Below, in pieces: positions 22,836-32,795 of a DNA stretch of 64,000 bases (position 1 is its first letter; every line of letters starts with the position of its first letter). Both the position numbers and the translations under genes were made by a program. Under the pieces are notes generated by a model. The model made no database searches, was not told where the DNA came from, and saw only the letters and a program-made list of their open reading frames with translations. Source of the DNA: Aphanomyces cochlioides (taxonomy: Eukaryota; Oomycota; Saprolegniomycetes; Saprolegniales; Verrucalvaceae); assembly GCA_019828595.1 (NCBI GenBank), contig JAHQRK010000020.1, positions 1,240,001 to 1,304,000 of the forward strand, in the 5' to 3' direction.

Positions 22836-23524
22836 CACCTTTTTGCGGTTAATTTCAGAAAATTTTCGATATATTTCAAGCAATTGAATCATTTTTCGCC
22901 TTTTGACCAATATAATTCCCTAAATACCCAATATATTTCGTGGATATCTTCTCAGGTCATATCATATTTCGCGAATTGGTCAATATATTTCGCGGAACGA
23001 CCAAAGCGTTCGAGAAATTGCCATTATATTTCGCATTCCGGTCAGTATATTTCGACCGGACAAAATAAAGCCATAGTCGGCGCTTCTTTTCGTGGAGTTT
23101 CGCGCACTTTGTATACAATGGAACTTGTCCCACCACCACCAACACCTCTACGTCTCCGTGGACCGTATAAGCGAACATCACTGTCTGCTAAGCGGCGAAT
23201 TGTTGACGCATATGATCGAGGAGAGAAATGGGTTGCTGTGGCAAAGGCAAATGGAGTGAAGGAGTGTGGGTGGCTAGCGCCGACTGTGGCTTTATTTTGT
23301 CCGGTCGAAATATACTGACCGGAATGCGAAATATAATGGCAATTTCTCGAACGGTTTGGTCGTTCCGCGAAATATATTGACCAATTCGCGAAATATGATA
23401 TGACCTGAGAAGATATCCACGAAATATATTGGGTATTTAGGGAATTATATTGGTCAAAAGGCGAAAAATGATTCAATTGCTTGAAATATATCGAAAATTT
23501 TCTGAAATTAACCGCAAAAAGGTG
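22836..23524 (+). mobile_element. 689-bp foldback-type MITE carrying a transposase first exon
   Basis: Arms of about 249 bp (22836-23084 and about 23276-23524) are near-perfect inverted copies, starting CACCTTTTTGCGG and flanked by TA (22834-22835, 23525-23526). The loop of about 190 bp holds a truncated frame. The arms carry repeated ATATATTTCG(C/T) motifs. The terminal ACACCTTTTT resembles the end of the 7641-9497 Tc1-like element, whose transposase exon is also homologous to the loop. Confidence 0.85.
23119..23280 (+). pseudogene. Truncated Tc1-like transposase N-terminus (HTH only)
   Basis: Starts MELVPPPPTPLRLRG, then KRTSLSAKRRIVDAYDRGEK and WVAVAKANGV, matching the HTH exon of the transposase at 8039-9170 (KRIPLSAKRRVVAAFEEGSD, WVAVAAANGI). 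It then runs into the right inverted arm. No DDE domain remains. It is either a deletion product of an autonomous element or a captured DNA-binding domain. Confidence 0.75.
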
Positions 23525-24072
23525 TACTATACCTCTAGTTTATTGGCTAAATTTCCACCAATCAAAATCTAAATTTGCCAAATTGAGTTTAAATTTTCAA
23601 ATCAAATGGAAAATCTCACAGGACCAGAATTCGCCCACCAAGACCATCCATTGCGGATTTACCGCCTTCTCTTGTGTCTTCCACCGTCTTTCATAGTTCG
23701 TTAGACTCGTTTATTCACAATCTATCCTCTTATGCAATTATCGTTCAATTCTATGTGTTTTCTCGTCGGTTCTCGGTGAAAAAATGCAAATTGCAGGTGC
23801 GGTGGTCCTGTGGCTCATGTCATCGCAACTAGACAACCACACCATGGTGTGTTCGCGCTTGAACCGTCAAAATCTCGGCGATGCCGCAGTGGTTTTAACA
23901 CAGAGAAGGCTTCCAGCATTGACGCTTTTTAGATCTTTCATTCCATCGTGTTGTTGCGGCGAGACCGCGGCGGCGCTGTCGTATATTCGCGACGATTCAA
24001 CTCGTCCGGATAAACATCCGGATACTGAACGTCTTGAGCGCCAGAAAGAAACTTGACCAGAGAGGAGGGGGG
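23525..24072. other. Upstream region of the tryptophan-module gene
   Basis: About 550 bp without a recognised gene. Short frames exist but none is convincing. It presumably includes the promoter of the gene at 24073. Confidence 0.4.
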
Positions 24073-25455
24073 ATGCAAGACCGTATGCAGCCGCCGCATA
24101 TGCACGGCTTGCCACGTCCGACGCATGAAATGGAGCGTTTCCAGCAACATCAGTTCCAGAATCAATGGCAGAGTCAATTGGCGTGGATTCAAGGCCAGTT
24201 GGACGCGATGCCGAACGATATTGTGGGCAAAATCGATGCCAAAGTGGAAAACATCCGCGGTGACACCAACATGAACTTGGATCGCATTGCACGACGTCTT
24301 GAAGCGATTGAGTTGCAACTCGCCTCCCTCTCCCAGCAACGCCAGCAGTGCATGACGTGTGGCAATGCGCTTTTCCAAGCTCAAGGTAAAATGGCTGCAG
24401 CAGCACCTCATATTAAGATGCAAAGCAACATGAACGGAGCTCGTCTTGGAGGTGCTAGACGAACGACCAAGAAAGAACCAAAACAACCGCGTCAAGCACC
24501 AGTCACAAGAGTAGTTGCACGCCCCGCTCGGCCGAGAACTCAACCTACGTCCATTGATGCAGATTCCACCATCTTTGTGTGGTCCGATGGCACGCAGCAT
24601 TACGTGCCGGAAAACTGGAAGTTCCCCCAGACGACATGCCTCGATATGTGGGACCTTTGGTTCCATGGAGACGAAGCTGAAGACGGTTCTCGAGTAGGGC
24701 CGTATCGCAAAATCCGTGGCGTTGACATCCTCGAACCATACTCCAAACGTGGTTTGTATGTTGCGCGACGTGTGATGAAGTTCCTCGTCGACACGGCTAT
24801 CTCGAAAGGCTTCGCAGTGTCCGAAGAGGCAATTGCAGAGCTTCAGGAAGCCGATCTACGAAATGTCTACCGGCAAACATTTGAGCACATGGCATCCAAT
24901 CCGGAATTATACTTGTCCAAGCGCGTCGACAGCGAAAAATGGGCAACGGCGTCTTACATGGTAGTCTACGATGCGCTGGAGAAGGGCCGTCGCGCTGAGA
25001 AGCACGAATTTACGTTCACGTGGTCGGACGGCTCGCTCCGGTTGACTCCTGAAAACTGGCGGCTCCCAACTGCCAACTGCAGTGCGATGTGGCAGCTTTG
25101 GTTCCGCGGCGATCCTGAAGCTGGCATTGGTCCCTTTCGCCATTTGAAGGAAGGCGACGTGGAGAACCGACAGGATTTGTACCGCGCACGGACGGCGATG
25201 AACAAATTGGTCGAGTTGGCCGTCGAGCAAGGCATTGTGACAAGCCCAGACGACTTGACAGCGCTCACGGACGCAGAGCTCGAGACGGCGTTTGAATTGG
25301 CCTTTGATGACTTTGCACTCCACGACTTGGACAACCCGAAAGGCGGCGCCGTGCCGCAAGATATGTCAGTGCGTCAGTTTTACGAGTGTCTGCGCAAACG
25401 CAAACGTTCCAACGAAGCAGACATGAAGGTAGATATCAAGACAGTGACGCTGTAG
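24073..25455 (+). CDS. Protein with two WSDG...MWxLWFxGD modules
   Basis: 460 residues, first ATG of the frame at 24073. A Gln-rich N-terminus and a predicted helix (LDRIARRLEAIELQLASL) precede a basic linker. Then come two copies of a module of about 110 residues. Copy A has FVWSDGTQHYVPENWKFP, MWDLWFHGDE and GPYRKI. Copy B has FTWSDGSLRLTPENWRLP, MWQLWFRGDP and GPFRHL. Each is followed by a helical part with AR.VM-type residues. The basic C-terminal KRKRS may be a nuclear signal. I do not recognise the family with confidence; the W-x-x-W-F-x-G spacing faintly recalls DNA-binding Gcr1_C-type domains. The convergent neighbour at 25871-28066 is a paralogue with more modules. Confidence 0.78.
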   Translation: MQDRMQPPHMHGLPRPTHEMERFQQHQFQNQWQSQLAWIQGQLDAMPNDIVGKIDAKVENIRGDTNMNLDRIARRLEAIELQLASLSQQRQQCMTCGNALFQAQGKMAAAAPHIKMQSNMNGARLGGARRTTKKEPKQPRQAPVTRVVARPARPRTQPTSIDADSTIFVWSDGTQHYVPENWKFPQTTCLDMWDLWFHGDEAEDGSRVGPYRKIRGVDILEPYSKRGLYVARRVMKFLVDTAISKGFAVSEEAIAELQEADLRNVYRQTFEHMASNPELYLSKRVDSEKWATASYMVVYDALEKGRRAEKHEFTFTWSDGSLRLTPENWRLPTANCSAMWQLWFRGDPEAGIGPFRHLKEGDVENRQDLYRARTAMNKLVELAVEQGIVTSPDDLTALTDAELETAFELAFDDFALHDLDNPKGGAVPQDMSVRQFYECLRKRKRSNEADMKVDIKTVTL

Positions 25456-25870
25456 AGCTATTGTAGATGTATGGAATCGACTCAATATATGCATGGAATG
25501 TAGCCAAAGGGTCTCAACCAGCTCTGTCCGTTGCTGCTACCTGCTGCCCATAGCTCTGAGCCATAAAGCCAGAAATGCCGCGCATGCCATGGGTCGTATC
25601 CATGAATATGTGAGCTAGACGGTCACAGCGGAGGAAATTCACTGTAATTGCAGCGACAGCGATAGACTTTGAATCCATGGCGAGGCGAGCTTCGTCCTCG
25701 TCGGTCTTAGTTGCGTACGCGGCTCTGGATTGCAAGGAAGAGTTTATAGCCTCATGCAAGATTGACGCCAAGGCTGTGATGGAGCGTCCTAATAGTTTAC
25801 AAGTTGAGATCCTGACGGCATGCCTTCATGCGAGCTTGGAGCATCTGGAGATGGGTTGATGAGCATGGTT
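25456..25870. other. Short spacer between convergent paralogues
   Basis: 415 bp between two converging stop codons. Small open frames on both strands look like chance. It should contain both polyadenylation regions. Confidence 0.45.
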
Positions 25871-28066
25871 TTATTCTTCTTCCCGTTTTCGTTTCTTGGT
25901 CAAAGTGCGGTAGATTTGCTCAACGTGCATGCTGTGGGCTCTGCTCTGTTCGTGGGGTGACCATTGACTTATGACATGACGAAACGTCTGGTCAAAGATG
26001 TCGATTGCTTGCGGCAGTGGCAGCTTGGCTAGTGCATCAACAGAGGCTATCAAGCCGAGTTCGATCGCCGTGTGGATCAAATTCGACATGACTGTCTCGG
26101 CTTGACTTCTTATGTCACCATCAGCGACATCGCGTCGATGCAGCCGTAGAAAGGGTCCAACGCCCTGCGAGGCGTCGCCGCGGAACCAACGGACCCACAG
26201 CGCGCTGCAGACAAGACTTGGAAAGCGCCAGCCTTCCGGCGCTCGTCGGATTGATCCATCGGACCATGCAAACACAGCATCCTCGTCGTCTTGGATGTCT
26301 TCGACGGGTCCATCTCCAGCTAACATTGGCACCAACTGACCGTCTGCATTCCGCTTTAGATAACGGAAGAACGTGTGGTAAGAGCACGAGCCACGTTTGT
26401 GAGGGACTTTGTCCGTGACTAGATAATCCGACGGGTGATCCAAGATGACGTCGAGACTTTGATAGAAGACTGCAGAGAGAGCGGCCGACGACAAGCGGCT
26501 GATCGCGTCGGCGTCGGTGGCCAACCCTCGTGAAATCGCAATGTCGATAAAGAGCTTCATGACGCGCCTCGCGCGGTGGAAGTTCTTGGTTGGCCTTGCA
26601 TCGGCCGCCCGCAACAAACGAAATGGGCAAATCCCTCGCGCGGCATCGCCATGGAACCAGAGATGCCACATTTCAAAGCATGATGTTGCTTGGAACGTCC
26701 ATCCTTCTGGAACGGATCTATTCGAGCCGTCTGACCATTGAAACTTTGTGCCTTGGAGGACTTCAGGCTTCACTGTCGAGGGTTCCACCGTCGGTCTTGA
26801 CTGCTTTGGCGGCGGGAGTTGCGGCAAATCGATGAAAACCGCGACGTCCATGTAGAGCCAATCTTCCGAGATGTCCTGGGGCAAAGACGCTCTCATGTCA
26901 AGGACGAAATCCTTCCAGCACATCATAAACAGTGTCTTGAGCTCGGGCTCTTCGAGCATTTCAATCAACTCGATCGATTGCATCTGACCAGACGCGACGG
27001 CATAAGCGGCTAATGCGTTCATGAGACGCCGAGCTGCTTGGAGATGCTGCTTGTCCTTAGCGTGCATCAATTCGGACGCTTCAAAGTGCCGCAGTGGACC
27101 AAGTTTGAGCTGCGAGTCGCCTTTGAACCACAGCAGCCACATCGTTCGACAGGTTGTCACGGGCAATGGCCAGTCAACGACCTTGACTTCCCGCGCCGGG
27201 ACGTTCTGTACATCTTCTAGACATTCCTTGTCGTCCTTGTCATCCCCAAGAGTAAGGTTAAAGGGCTCAGTGGTAGGTCCTAGAGTTCCACTGCTGCTGC
27301 CGTCGACTTCTCCATCTTCGTCCTCTCGCGACGTCATCCTTTGAAACACTTGGAGATACGTGAGAGCTTCGCAGTCTTCGTCGGCACTTGGGAGAACGAG
27401 GACGTCGAATGCCATGTCAAAGACTGAGCGGAATTCCACCTGATCGCGCGATGCAATGTCGTCCATCGACTCGGCCAAACCATCGTCAATGGCGATGGCG
27501 ATAAGTCTATCCATGACAGCTTTGGCTTGGACAAACAACGTTGCATTGTCGTCGTTCATGTGGAGAGGATTTAAAAGACGGTACGGCTTGATATCCTTGA
27601 CTTTGTCGCCGTGGAACCACAAACTCCACATGGCCCAGCACGGCGTGACTGGGAATTGCCACTGACTGATCGGATCGGAGCCTGGACTGGGGTAGGAATC
27701 CACGACGACATTTTGATGCTGGATTTGATGCATCGAGTCTGGACTGCTGGGCTCTTTCAAACCAGGCTCTTCATCCACGCGGGACTGCTTCTTCTGCTCC
27801 TTATCCTCGTTCTTTTTATCTAGCAGCGGTTCTTTTGCAGGTTTCGTGGGTTGCCTCTGGCTCGTCGCAACGACAATGGTTTCAAGATGAGCTTCAATTG
27901 ACTCGAGCCGACGATAGAGTTTTTCCATCATTTCCTGCATGTCAGCGCGTATCGCGACGCCCTCGTTGTCTACAATGCATTGGACGTATCGAGGCACGTT
28001 GAGCACGTGGTCTTGCAGCGATTCGACTCGAACTCCCAACCGTTCCAGGAGCTTGTCCGTCATCAT
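25871..28066 (-). CDS. Protein with four WSDG...MWxLWFxGD modules
   Basis: 731 residues from the ATG at 28066. A helical start (MEKLYRRLESIEAHLETI) resembles that of the 24073 gene, followed by a Lys/Glu-rich linker. Four modules follow, with cores MWSLWFHGDK, MWLLWFKGDS, MWHLWFHGDA and LWVRWFRGDA. Modules 3 and 4 keep the full lead (FQWSDGSNRSVPEGWTF and FAWSDGSIRRAPEGWRF). Modules 1 and 2 have lost the WSDG part. Each core is followed by (G/K)P(F/Y/L)R and a helical tail ending near VF(Y/D). It ends in KKRKREEE. No catalytic motif is seen. A DNA/chromatin or protein-binding role is a guess. Confidence 0.78.
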   Translation of the reverse strand: MMTDKLLERLGVRVESLQDHVLNVPRYVQCIVDNEGVAIRADMQEMMEKLYRRLESIEAHLETIVVATSQRQPTKPAKEPLLDKKNEDKEQKKQSRVDEEPGLKEPSSPDSMHQIQHQNVVVDSYPSPGSDPISQWQFPVTPCWAMWSLWFHGDKVKDIKPYRLLNPLHMNDDNATLFVQAKAVMDRLIAIAIDDGLAESMDDIASRDQVEFRSVFDMAFDVLVLPSADEDCEALTYLQVFQRMTSREDEDGEVDGSSSGTLGPTTEPFNLTLGDDKDDKECLEDVQNVPAREVKVVDWPLPVTTCRTMWLLWFKGDSQLKLGPLRHFEASELMHAKDKQHLQAARRLMNALAAYAVASGQMQSIELIEMLEEPELKTLFMMCWKDFVLDMRASLPQDISEDWLYMDVAVFIDLPQLPPPKQSRPTVEPSTVKPEVLQGTKFQWSDGSNRSVPEGWTFQATSCFEMWHLWFHGDAARGICPFRLLRAADARPTKNFHRARRVMKLFIDIAISRGLATDADAISRLSSAALSAVFYQSLDVILDHPSDYLVTDKVPHKRGSCSYHTFFRYLKRNADGQLVPMLAGDGPVEDIQDDEDAVFAWSDGSIRRAPEGWRFPSLVCSALWVRWFRGDASQGVGPFLRLHRRDVADGDIRSQAETVMSNLIHTAIELGLIASVDALAKLPLPQAIDIFDQTFRHVISQWSPHEQSRAHSMHVEQIYRTLTKKRKREEE

Positions 28067-28544
28067 GTTGGCAACCACAAGTTGTCCGGATACGACAGGT
28101 CATGACCACCATCCATATTTATCGCTCTTCTGTCTCCAACTTACTAATATCTGTACGCTCAACCATATATTTATATTCGTAGTGTATCCTTGGCTCATGT
28201 CTACTGCAAGTGTCGAAAACGTTACTTAGTATAGTCGAATCACAATATGATTGCTTTTAGATACAAAAGTAGACAAAATAATACGATGCCCTTTTTATTG
28301 TTTTTCCTCCGAGCAAAGCTGAAGAGCATTCAAACTCCATCAAGACGTGACTGAAATTGAGTCTACTACGAGGAGAAGACGCTGGCTGCAATGCGAAACT
28401 TGGGCCTTATTACACCATGTCCCCACGCCGCAAGTGTGGCTATATTGGTCGGTGAAGACGCCACGCTGTGGTGAGACTCGAGGTATATTCGGTACTGCTT
28501 TGGGTAGCGATAGAATGGAGTAACGTTAACACAGCATCCTCGCC
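28067..28544. other. Intergenic
   Basis: About 480 bp, AT-rich in 28120-28330. It presumably includes the promoter of the four-module gene. No other feature seen. Confidence 0.4.
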
Positions 28545-28823
28545 ATGGCGACGCTCGATCACTTGCAGTACCGTCTATTTGAAGCATTTCGTGGTTTCTT
28601 TGAGATCCACGAACGGTTGCCCTGGGGGGCTGTTGATAGTTTTTTTTTCGTTTTCATGTGTCAGAGCAGCAGCTGGGACTGGCATTCGCATGGCATGGTG
28701 ACCACCAGCAACAGTTTTAGATCGGGCATGGACTCGCATGGACTCTACACCAGCGCTAAAGATCGTGGCAAGTTTGCTGTGTCGATATCCTACCAAGAAA
28801 ATCTAATCAACCCAACAGCTTGA
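28545..28823 (+). CDS. Hypothetical short gene, possibly with one intron
   Basis: A 92-residue frame beginning MATLDHLQYRLFEAFRGFFE. A run of T followed by TTTCATGTGTCAG near 28638-28663 looks like the 3' end of an intron opening at GTTGATAG. Splicing would remove the Phe-rich segment. No domain recognised and no paralogue seen; it may be a fragment. Confidence 0.3.
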   Translation: MATLDHLQYRLFEAFRGFFEIHERLPWGAVDSFFFVFMCQSSSWDWHSHGMVTTSNSFRSGMDSHGLYTSAKDRGKFAVSISYQENLINPTA

Positions 28824-28962
28824 GTACGACATTGTCGTCAACTAATTACCGGTAGCCAGGTCGAAGCAGATGATAAGCAACATGATGTGTATCCAGGATC
28901 CGACGTTGACGTGTCTTCTCAGCGTAGAATAGACCAGCAAACAAGTTCAGCAACAAAGTCTA

Positions 28963-30154
28963 CTAGCATTCCTTTATACCTCTCCATACACTTGTCTCCA
29001 ACGCCAAGTCGAAAGAGTCCAATGATCTTGGAGACGTTGACCCCTGACTGCCTCCTGAGCTCGGCCGTGATCTTTCTGTCAAGCTCCTTGAACTGTTGTG
29101 CCACCGCTCGTTGGCCTTGTCGCTGTTTGGTTTGCCCAGTGCACATCTTGCACAGACATGTGCTTGCGCGTCGAAGCCGCGGTTCTTGACGTCCCATAGC
29201 TGAATACACCGTCGGCAGAATACTTCGCCGCATTTCAAGCAGTTTGTCTTCTTGCTGAATGGCCCAAAGCGCTGCAGACAGAGGTGGCAGCTGTTGGCAA
29301 GATTGGTCGGCTTGGTTTCTTCTGGCTTGAGAAACGGCGTCTTGCTCAGCCGGTTCTCGCGGAGGAAGCGATTGATCTTGGTTAGATTTCGGCAGCCTTT
29401 CCTCCATGCAATGTCGACCATCCACTGTGCATAGTCGCTGACATTGCCACCCGCATCTGCGTGGATGATGTAGGAAACATCGATGTGGCCGGGCTTGTCT
29501 GACTCGGAGAAGACATGCCCCGTGCATTGATGGGTCATGCGTAAATAACCAGGCATTTCAGGACAGCAGGCCAAAACAACGGACTTGAGGCATCGAACCC
29601 AAACTTGTTTGCCGTTGAATTCAAAAGCGTGGTGGACGTCCAAAAGACAAGAGTCGCGGCGCGTGATGAGCTTGTCGACGGGCGGTCGAATCACCCGCCA
29701 TGAAATGCCGACCATTTCATGCGGCGTTTCTGGCGTCGCGGGAAAGATCGAGTACAAATTGACTGCATCCTCCAAGACATTTCCAAATCGCCGGCAGTAC
29801 TCTTTTGCTTCCTCCGTCGTTTGGGATCTGAACAAGTCGAACACTTCAGTCATCGTCCCGACAATTCGGATCGTCGACATGAACGGCGTGGCATTAAAGG
29901 AGGAGTATTTCGTGTCAGCCACTTTGCCAACGTATATTTTCAAGTCGTGCTCGTTCGAATCGAGCTCCCACTTGATCGGACCACCGCTGAGTTGAGCGTT
30001 TTCAGCCTGGGCAAGAGAATGAGATCCGATGCATGGAAAAGCCACGTACAAGTTCATGAGCAGCAGCAACGCCTTGCTCTTTGAAACGTTGCTTTTCGTC
30101 TCGGCTGAGCGGCGGACAGTGCAAGAAGTTTGGCGTCGCCGTCTTGGAGCTCAT
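28963..30154 (-). CDS. START-FYVE-like protein, copy 1
   Basis: Exon 1 is 30050-30154 (35 codons, MSSKTATPNFLHCPPLSRDE) and exon 2 is 28963-30006; the intron is 43 nt (30007-30049), phase 0. Total 382 residues. A START-like lipid-binding region occupies about 40-235, with markers GTMTEVFDLFRSQTTEEAKE, VNLYSIFP, HHAFEFNGKQVWVRC and GHVFSESDKPGHIDVSYI. A FYVE-type zinc finger follows (CHLCLQRFGPFSKKTNCLKC, then CRRCIQLWDVKNRGFDA and CARC). The basic RHHCR motif that normally binds PI3P is replaced by KKTNCLKC, so endosomal PI3P binding is uncertain. The Ser-rich tail SxGGSQGSTSPRSLDS is shared by all copies. Confidence 0.88.
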
Positions 30155-31000
30155 GGCGCAAAATGCAGAGTGAGCAATGTGGTGTTCTGCAGTCCCCCGG
30201 CAGACAAGTGTTGGATCATTCAGTTCGTTTTCCTGTCTCAACCTCTCCATGTGTTTACTCATCGGAGCGACTCTACAGTTTTTGCCAAAGAGCTAGAGTC
30301 TTGTCGCATTAGACATGTCATAGAGGGGATGGGACCTGGTTCGACACAGATCAAGTTTACTTGCCCACAGCTTCGACATATCAACTCTTATCTTGTTTGG
30401 GGAAGTGACCAAATAGACGAACTACCAAATAGAAGAAGTCGTCAAAATGGCATAACATGGCATAGCGTGGCGCAGGGCACGTGAGACCGATTTGTTTTCG
30501 CTCGTGAAGAAATGGTTCAGCGTGTCATGAGGTCGCACGTCAGAGAGCTCTGACAGACGCACTTAGGCGGGTCCTTCCTGTTGGCTCTTCTTTCGACGCA
30601 TCACTGCGTTTCTATGCAGCTTCAGCGGTTAGCCAATCAGGCTCGAGCCCTAGCCCTCGCCCCTGGTTTAGCCAATAGGCTTAAGGTTCGTTAGTCCGGT
30701 TAGTGTAGTCTAGTAACCGAACAATCTCACTTTCCTTTTTGCTCTGTTCTGCTCAAGTGGTTTGTTCACAGCCACTCGTCCGCCAACACTACAACAAGGG
30801 TTTCCGCTTTCCGTTCCATCGCTTCCTCTTCGGCTGTCTCCACAGCTTTCTGTTCCGTGCCTGTTCCACCCCCTCTGACACAGCGGAGCCCATGCAACCA
30901 CTCTGGTCAGTTAGTGCCACCACTAGTTGACCACCACGTTGCAAGTCAAGAGTCGGGTGAATCCACGGCATTGAGTGATGCCATGTGTCACACATGGCAT
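30155..31000. other. Upstream region of START-FYVE copy 1
   Basis: No gene. AGCCAAT-type boxes occur at about 30630-30680. A 23-nt palindrome (ATGCCATGTG...CACATGGCAT) lies at 30978-31000, just before the long hairpin. Confidence 0.4.
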
Positions 31001-31063
31001 CTGCGAGAAAAGTGAAAAATATACGACAAATCATGTGTCGTATATTTTTCACTTTTCTCGCAG
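31001..31063. repeat. Perfect 28-bp hairpin with 7-nt loop
   Basis: 31001-31028 and 31036-31063 are exact reverse complements (arm begins CTGCGAGAAAAGTG), separated by AATCATG. A smaller palindrome directly abuts it on the left. It could be a foldback remnant, a small-RNA precursor or a replication/transcription structure; no element around it is recognised. Confidence 0.85.
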
Positions 31064-32795
31064 TCGCAAGGCGGGGATAGGGACAGCTGAGCATCGCGCC
31101 TTATTGCTCTCACAACCAGACCTTCCAACTCCTCAAGACTGAAGTAGGAGGCAACAATGTCTAAACTTTACGCGAACAATATAAACTTTCACAGTATTGT
31201 CAATTTCATTCGAAATTGTGAGGGGGGTCCGAAATGTATCGATTTTTCAAATCAATCTGCAAATCGCTCAGCCAATCAGAATCGAGTATGTACCTAATTC
31301 AGGCAAAACACACCCAGACACACGTGTAATTAATTTGGGACATTTGCCATACTTTCCATTTATACTTGACTTCAATATGATCGAATCGATTTGGAATAGA
31401 ATTCGATTTTGGTAAAAATACAAATTTGGGCGAAAAAGACAATATTTTCTATGAAGAAATTTAGTCAACTTTAGTAAAATTGAGTATTTTATATATTTAT
31501 ACATCAATTATATACAGGTACTCAATTAAAGAGGCATTATTGTCCATGTGGATGATGTGTCTGCATCGTCGAAAAGTTCTCCCATGATGATTGCATCACA
31601 ATCCATCCATAAAGCCTCCCAGTGTATGAATGCCATGGCCAATTTCATTTTCGATGTTTCTCAACATAGAATGCCAACGCCCATAGTCACAGTTCAGCAG
31701 GTTTCGTCTGGGAGGTTCCCGACGATGAAAATTATAATCAAATCCCTTTTTCTAGCACATTGGGAGTTCGATCCGTCGAGTCATTCGCTGGGAGAAAATT
31801 TCACACTCGACCTCCGCTTCGCTCCAGTGAGCGCAATTTTCAGGGTGAATATTGGATGTCGCTCACATGATGTAATGCTTATAGTAGTCGTGCGTTTTAA
31901 AGTTGTACTAGCTGAGCTACCCGGCTTCGCATGGGGTTTGAAGTGCTTGTTGGTAGGCGAAAGAAATGCTAGAATATTTGCTTCTAGCTTACGGTTGGTA
32001 ATTATAGCTGTGTCCCGCTGGGGTGCCTCTGTTACCTCGACTGTACCTCCGTACCAGGCCTTCGTCCAGGTTTAGAGACAACATACAGTACGATTTCCAA
32101 AATAACCTTGATATCATTGCGAGAGCTTTCTAATTTGCCCAGGATTTTTAGAGGCTATTAGCTTAGAAAAAGATTTCCACTTTAATTGATTGTTACCCTG
32201 CCGTAGTTTTTGGTATCTGTGTCTAATAAAAACGTTTTGGTTACCCGCTCCCGTCTTCGCCAAGATTTTGAAGAGAATATGTCTATCTAGCTGAACAACG
32301 ATAAAAGAACAGCAATCTGTCCATGCTTTTCCCGAGGCTCTAGAGATTTTGAGCTAAGCCTAAGATTTTATTTTCATGTGATGTTTGCCCGTGGTCTTTT
32401 CGAGACGTCATGTATGCTTCAAAATTCCTCTTGGACTTGGGATATGGTTTACACGGCGACCAATCGAAATTAGTAATGATTAAACCTAAACTGGAAAGTA
32501 TTTCGTCGTGACAAAATCACCTCTCCTGTTATAACAATTGTAATCTGACGACGGTGGACGACCATCCCAAAATTGACCTGCTGGAAGGAAACTGGTTGGC
32601 TAAAAGTCAACATTTTGTCCAAAGAAAAGACAAAGAGAGAAAAAAAGAGATTGTTTTGTCCAATGTATTTGGCGCTACCCGACGGACACCGAAAAGTGCA
32701 CAAACACACAGACTTTCACCTTGAAGTATATAGATCCTGAAATAGTTTAAAAAGTAGGTCGTTTTGGGCACTGACATTCGATTTTGTGGAAAATC
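31064..32795. other. Non-coding stretch with dispersed repeat fragments
   Basis: 1.7 kb, AT-rich at 31150-31530. 31793-31880 resembles 47822-47895 (shared ACTCGACCTCCGCTTCGCT and GCGCAATTTTC). The phrase TAGCTGAGCTACCCGGCTTC at about 31910 looks like the tail of a dispersed repeat. A 175-residue frame at 31548-32075 overlaps these repeats and is not called. Confidence 0.4.

Noticed and set aside
22979..23400. Regularly spaced ATATATTTCG motifs that could suggest a CRISPR-like array
   Set aside because: The motifs belong to inverted arms of a TA-flanked MITE, spacing is irregular, and the genome is eukaryotic.
22884..23476. Two mirror-image 144-residue frames starting MNHFSPFDQYNS
   Set aside because: They arise because the inverted arms of the MITE encode the same peptide from both sides. 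Not a gene pair.
31548..32075. 175-residue plus-strand frame
   Set aside because: Spans dispersed repeat sequence shared with the MITE at 47.8 kb and has no domain features.
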